From: Chloroflexota bacterium
GTDB lineage: Bacteria; Chloroflexota; Anaerolineae; CG2-30-64-16
Assembly: GCA_029555885.1 (NCBI GenBank)
Contig: JAKPQT010000592.1
Span: forward strand, 1 to 11,495
Length of the DNA stretch: 11,495 nt
Reading direction: 5' to 3'
A program made the translations under genes and the position numbers. Below are positions 1-6,661 of this stretch, piece after piece; within the stretch, counting starts at the first letter, position 1, and every line of letters begins with the position of its first letter. The notes under the pieces are model-generated. The model was not told where the DNA came from. It worked only from the letters and a program-made list of their open reading frames with translations, and did not search any database.

Positions 1-102
1 TGGACGCGGCAGGGCGGCGTCGGCTTGACGCTTGTCGCCCAGGATGTCCAGGGGGAACGGTTCTACCTGCTGGCCGGCTCGGAGGCGGCCCTCGCGCCGT
101 AG
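1..102 (+). CDS. C-terminal end of an unrecognised protein (partial)
   Basis: An open frame enters from the left edge and ends at TAG 100-102, leaving 33 codons. Nearly every third codon position is G or C, as in the well-supported genes downstream, so I take it as real coding sequence. The visible tail reads roughly GLTLVAQDVQGERFYLLAGS and then EAALAP, a soluble-looking beta-strand-like end with no membrane segment. This is too little to assign a family, and no function is proposed. It lies on the same strand as the SWIM gene, but a strong promoter and a terminator stand between them, so the two are probably not simply co-transcribed. A weak 6-bp hairpin (GATTGC 102-107 with GCAATC 116-121) follows the stop and has no T-run. 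Confidence 0.6.
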   Translation, partial: WTRQGGVGLTLVAQDVQGERFYLLAGSEAALAP

Positions 103-147
103 ATTGCGCAGTAGGGCAATCATCATCGGAGCGGTGGTTAAGACCGT

Positions 148-176
148 TTGACATTCCCCGTCCGCGGGGGTATACT
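148..176 (+). promoter_or_regulatory. Near-consensus sigma70-type promoter
   Basis: TTGACA (148-153) and TATACT (171-176) are separated by exactly 17 bp. The -35 is perfect and the -10 differs from TATAAT at one base. Transcription should start near 183. The spacer contains a small dyad, CCCCG 156-160 and CGGGG 165-169, that could hold a regulator. It reads toward the SWIM gene, but a terminator lies about 90-120 bases downstream of the expected start. Confidence 0.8.
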
Positions 177-218
177 CGGAGCATAGAACCCGGAGGCACA
201 TGGGTTCTTAGAGTATAC
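170..218. promoter_or_regulatory. Inverted repeat around the -10 box and start site, possible operator
   Basis: GTATACTC (170-177) and GAGTATAC (211-218) are perfect 8-bp inverted copies with 33 bp between them. The left copy covers the -10 element. Because the RNA should start near 183, the left copy is mostly untranscribed, so this dyad would act as DNA, for example as paired binding sites for a dimeric repressor. Each half contains the palindrome GTATAC, so a chance match is easier than the length suggests. Confidence 0.3.
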
Positions 219-302
219 AGGAGGGTGTCACAAGCGAAATGATGGGCCCTCATGCTGCTATTCTGTCAAAGCACCGAGGCGTCTGACGCTGCGGTGTTTT
301 TT
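183..302 (+). ncRNA. Predicted structured small RNA or attenuated leader upstream of the SWIM gene
   Basis: A transcript from the promoter at 148-176 would run about 120 nt before meeting an intrinsic terminator at 268-302. It can form a 5' hairpin (AGAACCC 185-191 with GGGTTCT 202-208, 10-nt loop containing GGAGG), a middle hairpin (GAGGG 221-225 with CCCTC 247-251), and the terminator stem. I do not recognise any known riboswitch, SRP RNA, 6S or tmRNA signature. Two readings fit: an independent small RNA, or a leader whose terminator controls readthrough into the SWIM gene at 364. No second convincing promoter is visible between 303 and 349, which favours some readthrough. A possible leader peptide lies inside (239-286). 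Confidence 0.5.
268..302 (+). terminator. Strong Rho-independent terminator
   Basis: The stem pairs CACCG (272-276) with CGGTG (292-296). It continues through a one-mismatch step and a G-T wobble to GCG (279-281) with CGC (287-289), closing a 5-nt loop. An A-run (268-270) precedes it and pairs with the start of a six-T tract (297-302). This is a textbook intrinsic terminator. It lies 62 bases before the SWIM start codon, inside that gene's apparent leader. Confidence 0.75.
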
Positions 303-310
303 GTGTCTTT

Positions 311-328
311 GACCTGTGTGGGCAGGTC
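311..328 (+). promoter_or_regulatory. Hairpin just before the SWIM ribosome-binding site
   Basis: GACCTG (311-316) pairs perfectly with CAGGTC (323-328) around a 6-nt loop, 20 bases before the Shine-Dalgarno sequence. Its left arm shares bases 311-313 with CTTTGAC (307-313), which can instead pair with GTCAAAG (265-271) and close the terminator stem at its base. The two pairings exclude each other, so this may be part of a conformational switch. The evidence is sequence complementarity only. Confidence 0.3.
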
Positions 329-363
329 TATCTCTGGTACGCCAATCTAAAGGAGGCCTTCTC

Positions 364-621
364 ATGGATTCGGCGATGATCGCCAAGATCAGCAAGGCTC
401 GCGAGTACGCTCAAGAACCCGAACGTATGGAAGTCGCGAGCGTCGAGGTCCTGTTCAAAGGCAAACATCAATCGTATCATGTGGTATATGAGCAAGGTGC
501 TTGGAAGTGCGAATGTGATTTTTACATGCAGCGTGGGGTGTGCAGCCATACGATGGCACTGGAGAAGGTCCTGGGCAAGACGGGCATGACGATGGCTGCG
601 CCCGCGCCGGTCGAGGCGTAA
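364..621 (+). CDS. Small SWIM zinc-finger protein
   Basis: This 85-residue protein consists of little more than one SWIM domain, a zinc-binding fold found in proteins that contact DNA or other proteins, such as SWI2/SNF2 ATPases, MuDR transposases and MEK kinases. The signature C-x-C-x(8)-C-x-H is complete: C49, C51, C60 and H62. It is preceded by the usual short strands, including YHVVYEQGAWKCEC. Residues 1-25 are charged and look helical; the tail after 75 is Ala/Pro-rich. The ATG at 364 is chosen because AAAGGAGG (349-356) sits 7 nt upstream. An in-frame ATG at 316 would add 16 residues but has no such site and lies in the leader hairpin region. No ATPase, nuclease or transposase partner is adjacent, so its target is unknown. 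Expression probably depends on reading through the terminator at 268-302. Confidence 0.85.
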   Translation: MDSAMIAKISKAREYAQEPERMEVASVEVLFKGKHQSYHVVYEQGAWKCECDFYMQRGVCSHTMALEKVLGKTGMTMAAPAPVEA

Positions 622-651
622 ACCCAGTATTCGTGATATATCTGACACCGG

Positions 652-693
652 ATCGGGCGGGCGCGCGGGCAAATCAGCCGTGACCCGCCCGAT
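652..693 (+). terminator. Large hairpin after the SWIM gene, possible terminator without a T-run
   Basis: ATCGGGCGGG (652-661) and CCCGCCCGAT (684-693) form a perfect 10-bp GC-rich stem. The 22-nt loop can itself pair GGC (668-670) with GCC (677-679). There is no U-tract after it, so intrinsic termination is doubtful. It covers two upstream candidate starts of the next gene (GTG 680 and ATG 692), which argues for the later ATG at 722. Confidence 0.35.
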
Positions 694-721
694 GCTATCA
701 TTAGCACGAACGAAAGCATTG

Positions 722-1738
722 ATGCGGGATTTCATTCGCAGGCGCTGGAAAGTCCTTTTCGGCCTTCTCGTCAGCCTGTTCTTCATCTGGATTTCACTGC
801 GGGGGCTGCATCTCGGGGAGCTCGGCCAGTATCTGCGCGAGGCGAATTACGGCTGGATTCTGCCCGGCATCGTGGTCTATTTCGGCGCAGTTTGGGCGCG
901 CACGTGGCGCTGGCACTATCTCCTGCGACCCCTGAAGCCAGTTTCCCTGGCCGCGCTCTTCCCCGTCGTCTGCATCGGCTACTTCGGCAACAACGTCTAT
1001 CCGGCCCGCGCGGGCGAAGTCATCCGGGCGTTTGTGCTCCGCCGGAACGAGGGCATCAGCGTTAGTGCATCGCTGGCCACGATCATCGTCGAGCGCGTCT
1101 TCGATGGGCTGGTGATGCTGCTGTTTGTGTTCTTTGCGCTGCCCTTCGTCGGCGCAGAACATATCCCACCCGTTTACCGGGTCACGGTGATTGCGGCGAG
1201 CATCGCCTTCTTTGCGGCGCTGGCCTTCTTTTTGTGGATGGTCTTCGATGAGCGCCGCGCGTCGGCCGTCTACCGCTTCTTTGCGGATCGCCTGATTCCG
1301 GCCCGGCTGCGCAGCCCGCTGGACGGCTTCTATGCGCGCTTCCTGGAGGGCCTGCACTTCCTGCGCAGCGGCCGCGACGTGCTGATGGTCTTTGTGACGT
1401 CGCTCGTCATCTGGCTGCTGGAGACCGTCAAATACTGGTTCGTCATGCACGCATTCGCCTTCACGATCAGCTTCATCGGCCTCATGCTAATGAACGGCGT
1501 CGTCAACCTGACGACCACGCTGCCGTCCGCGCCGGGCTACATCGGCACGTTCGAAATCGGGGCGCGGGTTTTGGAGGCGTTAGGAGTGGACTATGGGTTG
1601 GCGTTCGGCTATACTATTGTGCTGCACGCAGCGCTCTGGTTCCCTATCACGCTTCTGGGCGGCTATTACATGTGGCGCGAGGGCGTGAAGTGGCGCGATT
1701 TCGATAGAAAGAATAGCGAGGAATTTCAGGCACCATGA
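722..1738 (+). CDS. Flippase-like (LPG synthase TM/UPF0104) integral membrane protein
   Basis: This multi-pass membrane protein belongs to the lysylphosphatidylglycerol-synthase transmembrane/AglD-like group, thought to move or modify lipids and lipid-linked sugars. With start 722 it has 338 residues, typical for the stand-alone family, which lacks the aminoacyl-transferase domain of MprF. About seven or eight hydrophobic segments are visible, near residues 11-27, 45-59, 79-93, 129-143, 154-175, 219-242, 248-265 and 294-317. Family motifs are present: [11 protein letters not shown] (94-104), IIVERVFDG (121-129) and the Pro/Gly signature [11 protein letters not shown] (268-278). The start is uncertain. 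ATG 722 has a GAAAG five bases upstream and gives a basic N-terminus (RRRWK); GTG 680 and ATG 692 lie within a hairpin and have no ribosome site. Its stop overlaps the next start as ATGA, so translation is probably coupled to UDP-glucose dehydrogenase. That suggests its lipid substrate carries a uronic acid or derived sugar, which is inference. Confidence 0.85.
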   Translation: MRDFIRRRWKVLFGLLVSLFFIWISLRGLHLGELGQYLREANYGWILPGIVVYFGAVWARTWRWHYLLRPLKPVSLAALFPVVCIGYFGNNVYPARAGEVIRAFVLRRNEGISVSASLATIIVERVFDGLVMLLFVFFALPFVGAEHIPPVYRVTVIAASIAFFAALAFFLWMVFDERRASAVYRFFADRLIPARLRSPLDGFYARFLEGLHFLRSGRDVLMVFVTSLVIWLLETVKYWFVMHAFAFTISFIGLMLMNGVVNLTTTLPSAPGYIGTFEIGARVLEALGVDYGLAFGYTIVLHAALWFPITLLGGYYMWREGVKWRDFDRKNSEEFQAP

Positions 1739-3057
1739 AGAACATCGCGGTGATTGGCACGGGCTACGTCGGGCTGGTGACGGGCACCTGCTTTGCGGAC
1801 CTGGGCAACCATGTCTGCTGCATCGACATTAACCAGGAGAAGATCGACCTGCTCAACCGGGGCGGAGTGCCCATCTTCGAGCCTGGCCTCGAGGAGGTAG
1901 TCCGGCGCAATGTGGCGGCCGGCCGTCTTTGTTTCACGACCTCCTATCAGGAGGGGTTGGCTGGCGCGGAGTTCGTCTTCATCGCGGTCGGCACGCCTTC
2001 GGGCGTGGACGGCGAGGCCGACTTGCAGTATGTGCGCATGGCTGCGGAAACCATCGCAGAGACGATGGATCATCCGCTCATCATCATCAACAAGAGTACC
2101 GTGCCGGTTGGGACGGGCGATTGGGTGGCTGACATCATCCGCAAGCACCAGGTCAACCCCATCCCGTTCTCGGTCGTCTCCTGCCCGGAGTTTCTGCGGG
2201 AAGGCTCCGCGCTGGCCGACTTCATGAGTCCTGACCGCGTGGTGCTCGGCTCGCTGGATCGTGATGCCGCCGAAAAGGTGGCTCAACTGCACTTGCCGCT
2301 GCGCGCGCCGATCGTCCTCACCGACCTCCGAACTGCGGAGATGATCAAGTACGCGTCCAACGCGTTCCTCGCCACACGCATCTCGTTCATCAACGAGATT
2401 GCCACCATCTGCGAGAAGCTCGGCGCGGACGTCAAAGAGGTTGCCGCGGGCATGGGCTACGACAAGCGCATCGGCCGCGCGTTCCTCGACGCGGGGGTCG
2501 GATACGGGGGGAGTTGTTTTCCGAAGGACGTCAAGGCCCTCGAATATATGGGCCTGCTGCACGGCGCGCATCCCGCGCTGCTGCGCGCGGTCATGGATAT
2601 CAACCGCGACCAGCGCCGGCTGATCGTCCACAAGCTGCGGGAGCTGTTGGGGTCGCTGCGCGGCAAGCGCATCGGGCTGCTGGGGCTGGCGTTCAAGCCC
2701 AACACGGATGACATGCGCGATGCGCCCGCGGTCGAGATCGCCAATATTCTGCTACGCGAGGGCGCAACTGTACGCGCATATGATCCTGTTTCGATGAGCG
2801 TGGCGGAGCGCGTCGCGCCGGAGATCGAGCTGGCGCCAGGGCCGTATGAGCTGGCCGAGGGCAGCGATGCGTTGGTGCTTGTCACCGAGTGGAACGAGTT
2901 CAAGCACCTGGACCTGCCGCGCATCCGGTCGCTGATGCGCACGCCGGTCGTCATCGACGGGCGCAACGTCTACGAGCCGCAGACCATGTGGGAAGCCGGA
3001 TTCCTGTACCGCGGCATCGGTCGCGGGTACAATTGTGCGAATCCGGTCGAGGAGTAA
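1735..3057 (+). CDS. ugd: UDP-glucose 6-dehydrogenase
   Basis: This cytosolic enzyme oxidises UDP-glucose to UDP-glucuronate using two NAD+, supplying acidic sugar donors for capsules, exopolysaccharides and glycolipids. The 440 residues are full length for the family. The N-terminal Rossmann domain begins with GTGYVG (8-13) and has the acidic ribose-binding CIDIN (29-33). GTPSG (86-90), STVPVGT (121-127) and PEFLREG (151-157) follow. The central domain has the lysine and asparagine of EMIKYASN (202-209) and the catalytic cysteine C261 in GGSCFPKD. The C-terminal sugar-nucleotide domain has [15 protein letters not shown] (317-331) and an Asp/Gly-rich end near VIDGRN (406-411). All key residues are intact. 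The ATG shares ATGA with the preceding stop, and GAGGA 12 nt upstream is only a weak ribosome site, so coupling to the membrane protein is likely. UDP-mannose or UDP-HexNAc dehydrogenases are relatives, but the motif set fits UDP-glucose best. Confidence 0.93.
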   Translation: MKNIAVIGTGYVGLVTGTCFADLGNHVCCIDINQEKIDLLNRGGVPIFEPGLEEVVRRNVAAGRLCFTTSYQEGLAGAEFVFIAVGTPSGVDGEADLQYVRMAAETIAETMDHPLIIINKSTVPVGTGDWVADIIRKHQVNPIPFSVVSCPEFLREGSALADFMSPDRVVLGSLDRDAAEKVAQLHLPLRAPIVLTDLRTAEMIKYASNAFLATRISFINEIATICEKLGADVKEVAAGMGYDKRIGRAFLDAGVGYGGSCFPKDVKALEYMGLLHGAHPALLRAVMDINRDQRRLIVHKLRELLGSLRGKRIGLLGLAFKPNTDDMRDAPAVEIANILLREGATVRAYDPVSMSVAERVAPEIELAPGPYELAEGSDALVLVTEWNEFKHLDLPRIRSLMRTPVVIDGRNVYEPQTMWEAGFLYRGIGRGYNCANPVEE

Positions 3058-3111
3058 TCACCGGTTTCTGGCTGCCCGACGTCTGTGTAATTCGCTTGCT
3101 GTGTCTGCTGT

Positions 3112-3141
3112 GGAGGACGAGAGCTCTGCTTTTCGTCCTTC
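3112..3141 (+). terminator. Possible terminator after ugd
   Basis: AGGACGA (3114-3120) pairs with TCGTCCT (3133-3139) and extends by a G-T and a G-C pair, around a 12-nt loop. The sequence after it (ATATTTGTTG) is T-rich but not a clean run. It lies in the 126-bp gap between ugd and the M16 pair, where separation of two transcription units is expected. I see no convincing promoter for the downstream genes in this gap. Confidence 0.4.
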
Positions 3142-3183
3142 ATATTTGTTGTCATCCATCGGGTTTTCCGGTCAGGAGGTCAC

Positions 3184-4561
<1,378 letters not shown>

Positions 4562-4569
<8 letters not shown>

Positions 4570-5884
4570 CGCCCGGATCGCTCATCCTCACCGCGCGCAG
4601 CCCGGCCGCGGGACGGCGCCCACCTCCCTGCCCGGCCCCGACGATGTGCTGCGGACGCAGTTGCCGAACGGCATCACGGTGCTGGCGCGCGAGAACTGGA
4701 GCGCACCATCGGTCGTCGTGGAAGGCTATCTGCTCGTCGGCAACCTGGACGAGCCGGAGGATATCCCCGGCCTGGCCTCGTTTGTGACCTCGATGTTGAG
4801 CCGCGGCACGCGCACGCGAACCTTCACGCAGATCAACGAAGCTATCGAATCGGTGGGCGCTTCCATCGGGTTCAGCCCTGACCGCCACATCACCAATTTC
4901 TCCACCAAGTCGCTGGCGGAGGATCTGGACCTGGTGCTGGACATCGTAGCCGAGGAACTGCGCGCGCCGGTCTTTCCGGTGGAGTACGTGGATCGCGTGC
5001 GCGGGCTGCGCATGACGGCGCTGGCGGAACGCGAGAATGATACGCGGCAGATGGCGGGCCGCGCGTTTCGCGAGCTGATGTTCGGTCAGCACCCCTTGGG
5101 CCGAGATATGCTTGGCACACGCGAGTCGCTGCGGGCCATCACGCGCGACCGGCTGGTGGAATTCTACGAGCGTTTCTTCGCGCCACAGGACATGGTCGTC
5201 TCGGTGGTCGGCGCGATCCGTGCAGACGAGGCGGTCCAGCGCATCGCGGACGCCTTCGGGAATTGGGTCTACCGGCGGCCTGAACGACCAGCCTTGCCGC
5301 CCCTGGTCCACCCGGAAGGCGTGCGCAGCCGCAACGTGACTATGCCCGACAAGTCGCAATCGGACGTGGTGTTGGGGTGGCCGGCCATGCGCCGCCACAG
5401 CCCGGACTTCGATGCTGCACGCATGGCGAACACCGTCCTGGGCGTCTTCGGCATGATGGGCCGGCTGGGGGTCAACGTGCGCGAGCGGCAGGGGATGGCC
5501 TATTACGCCTACAGCCGCTTGAGCGCAGACCGCGAGCCGGGCACGTGGACGGCCATTGCAGGCGTCAATCCGGCCAATGTGGAACGCGCCAAGGCCGCGA
5601 TGCTGGAGGAAGTGCGCCGGCTACGGGATGAGCTGGTGCCGGAGGACGAGCTGGAAGACTGCAAGCGTTACCTGACCGGGTCGCTGCCGCTCCAGATGGA
5701 GACCAACGACGGCGTCGCCAGCCTGCTCGTGGACCTCGAATGGCACCAACTGGGGCTGGATTACCTGCAACGCTACTTCGGGATCATCAATTCGCTAACT
5801 CCACCGCAGCTCCAGGCCGTCGCGCAGAAGTATCTCAACCCGGAATCGTATGTGCAGGTGGTGGCCGGGCCGGCGAACGATTGA
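4562..5884 (+). CDS. M16 family peptidase-like protein, non-catalytic (R/Y) subunit
   Basis: This 440-residue M16B-fold protein is probably the partner of the preceding peptidase. Where active members have HxxEH it has S73-F-V-T-S77 (within GLASFVTSMLSRGT), so it cannot bind the catalytic zinc. Its C-terminal half keeps the substrate-positioning pair R307-x6-Y314 (NVRERQGMAY), which the first subunit lacks. The two proteins therefore complement each other, as described for two-subunit M16B enzymes such as the Sphingomonas SPH2681/SPH2682 pair. The first 25 residues are a His/Arg/Pro-rich extension before the fold begins at LRTQLPNGITVLARE. ATG 4562 is chosen because AGGAGGT (4550-4556) is 5 nt upstream. 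A GTG at 4463 would add 33 residues in a shadow frame of the previous gene. The 8-bp overlap implies coupled, equimolar translation. The stop codon lies inside a GATTGAA heptamer array. Confidence 0.9.
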
Positions 5885-5906
5885 AGATTGAAGATTGCAG
5901 ATTGAG
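5879..5906 (+). repeat. Heptamer array, unit GATTGAA, four copies
   Basis: Four contiguous 7-bp units start in the last sense codon of the M16 gene. Units one and two are exactly GATTGAA, then GATTGCA and GATTGAG. The M16 stop codon TGA (5882-5884) is inside unit one. The same unit in the same sense relative to its gene recurs after the alpha-2-macroglobulin stop codon (6633-6660). Confidence 0.75.
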
Positions 5907-5907
5907 C

Positions 5908-5980
5908 TGGAGTCGAGGCTTTCGCCGGTCAGGCAGTCCTACGCACATACCTGTCCAAACCGGCTGAAGCCTCGACTCCA
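5908..5980. repeat. 73-bp palindromic element, REP-like or mini-transposon-like
   Basis: The left arm (5908-5929, starting TGGAGTCGAGGCTT and ending GCCGGT) and the right arm (5959-5980) are inverted copies matching at 20 of 22 positions, the only differences being two adjacent internal bases. The 29-nt loop can add a CAGG/CCTG pairing (5930-5933 with 5950-5953). No transposase gene and no clear target-site duplication are visible. The phrase GTCGAGGCTTCAGCCGG resembles dispersed palindromes I associate with genomes of this type, but copy number cannot be judged from one window. As RNA it would form a very stable hairpin between the M16 pair and acpS. Confidence 0.7.
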
Positions 5981-5995
5981 TAGCGTTGCTTGCGC

Positions 5996-6050
5996 AGAGA
6001 TTACGGGCGATCTCTTGGGGAAGGCATCTCGTGGGCAGAACTGAGATCTC
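5996..6050 (+). promoter_or_regulatory. Alternating GAGAT/ATCTC segments around the acpS start, possible RNA switch
   Basis: Complementary 5-mers alternate here: GAGAT at 5997-6001 and 6043-6047, ATCTC at 6010-6014, 6026-6030 and 6046-6050. Pairing 5996-6001 with 6010-6015 (6 bp) leaves the likely ribosome site GGGGAAGG (6017-6024) open. Pairing 5997-6001 with 6026-6030 would loop that site out, and pairing 6026-6030 with 6043-6047 would enclose the GTG start. Each stem is short, so the evidence is weak. Confidence 0.22.
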
Positions 6051-6465
6051 GGCTACTATCGCGGACTTGCAATCCGTGCTGCCGGGCCTGTCCGTGGGCA
6101 CGGACCTGGTGGAAGTGGCGCGTGTCGCGCGGGTGATCGACCGGCACGGCGCGCGCTTCCTGCGCCGGGTGTTCACGCCCGCAGAACTGGCCGCGTGTGG
6201 GGCCGGCGAGCCGGGCGCGGCCCTGCGCGTCGAGTCGCTGGCCGCGCGCTGGGCTGCGAAAGAGGCGGCCGCGAAGGCGCTGGGCACGGGCATCGGTCAC
6301 GTGACGTGGTTGGAGATCGAGGTCTTACAGGATGGAGCCGGCTGCCCGAGCCTGCAACTGCACGGCCGGGCCGCGGCGCTTGCCGCGGAGAAGGGGTTGG
6401 CCCGCTGGGCGCTCAGTCTCGCGCACGACGGCGGGCTGGCGCTGGCGTTCGTGGTGGCGGGGTGA
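6031..6465 (+). CDS. acpS: Holo-[acyl-carrier-protein] synthase
   Basis: This cytosolic enzyme transfers 4'-phosphopantetheine from coenzyme A to the conserved serine of acyl carrier protein, which is required for fatty acid synthesis. Both family motifs are present: the N-terminal Mg-binding GTDLVEVARV (aspartate at residue 25 with this start) and the second motif WAAKEAAAKALGTG with K77 and E78, where the glutamate is the other metal ligand. The C-terminal strand SLAHDGGLALAFVV is also typical. Length is 144 residues from GTG 6031, slightly long for the 118-130 usual. GGGGAAGG (6017-6024) is 6 nt upstream of this GTG. GTG 6076 (129 residues, MLPGLSVGTD) or GTG 6094 would match family length better but lack a ribosome site, so the start is uncertain. 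The first 15 residues have less typical codon use. It is preceded by a 73-bp palindrome and converges on the alpha-2-macroglobulin gene. Co-location with a peptidase pair has no obvious metabolic meaning. Confidence 0.92.
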   Translation: MGRTEISATIADLQSVLPGLSVGTDLVEVARVARVIDRHGARFLRRVFTPAELAACGAGEPGAALRVESLAARWAAKEAAAKALGTGIGHVTWLEIEVLQDGAGCPSLQLHGRAAALAAEKGLARWALSLAHDGGLALAFVVAG

Positions 6466-6492
6466 GGTTCCAGGTTGTACGTTATAGGTTGC
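6465..6492 (+). repeat. Heptamer array, unit AGGTTNN, four copies
   Basis: Four contiguous 7-bp units start at the last base of the acpS stop codon: AGGTTCC, AGGTTGT, ACGTTAT, AGGTTGC. The unit differs from GATTGAA, but the length (28 bp), copy number and position at a stop codon match the arrays at 5879 and 6633. Confidence 0.6.
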
Positions 6493-6558
6493 TCAGAACT
6501 CCAGATGTAACTGGCTACAGTTGCAAGCTTAATTCCAGTCCCCCTGGTAGGCAGTAAC

Positions 6559-6595
6559 GGGCGCAGTGGCTATCCCACGATAGCACACTGCGCCC
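6559..6595. terminator. 16-bp hairpin between convergent genes, possible two-way terminator
   Basis: GGGCGCAGTG (6559-6568) pairs with CACTGCGCCC (6586-6595), and GCTATC (6569-6574) with GATAGC (6579-6584), around a 4-nt CCAC loop with one bulged A (6585). It sits between the stop codons of acpS and the alpha-2-macroglobulin gene, where a shared terminator is expected. Neither side has a T-run, so the mechanism would not be the classical intrinsic one. Confidence 0.5.
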
Positions 6596-6632
6596 ATCCT
6601 CACCCAATCATCAACAAACCACTGTCTCCTTC

Positions 6633-6660
6633 TTCAATCTTCCATTTTCAATCTTCCGTC
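6633..6660 (-). repeat. Heptamer array after the alpha-2-macroglobulin stop, unit GATTGAA
   Basis: Read on the minus strand, four 7-bp units begin one base after the stop codon: GACGGAA, GATTGAA, AATGGAA, GATTGAA, with a looser GAAGGAG beyond. Two units are identical to the consensus of the array at the M16 stop codon (5879-5906), which lies in inverted orientation on the other side of acpS. Confidence 0.6.
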
Positions 6661-6661
6661 G

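Noticed and set aside
103..121. Small hairpin (GATTGC/GCAATC) as a terminator of the first gene
   Set aside because: Only 6 bp with an 8-nt loop and no T-run.
316..363. Upstream ATG that would lengthen the SWIM protein by 16 residues
   Set aside because: No ribosome site, lies in hairpin sequence, and the ATG at 364 has AAAGGAGG at 7 nt.
794..1450. Minus-strand open frame opposite the flippase-like gene
   Set aside because: Low-complexity charged translation with no motif; shadow of the membrane protein. The minus frames at 1726-2631, 3172-3936 and 4418-5398 are rejected for the same reason.
5879..6660. Repeats near acpS as a CRISPR array
   Set aside because: Units are 7 bp, contiguous and without spacers; no cas gene is present.
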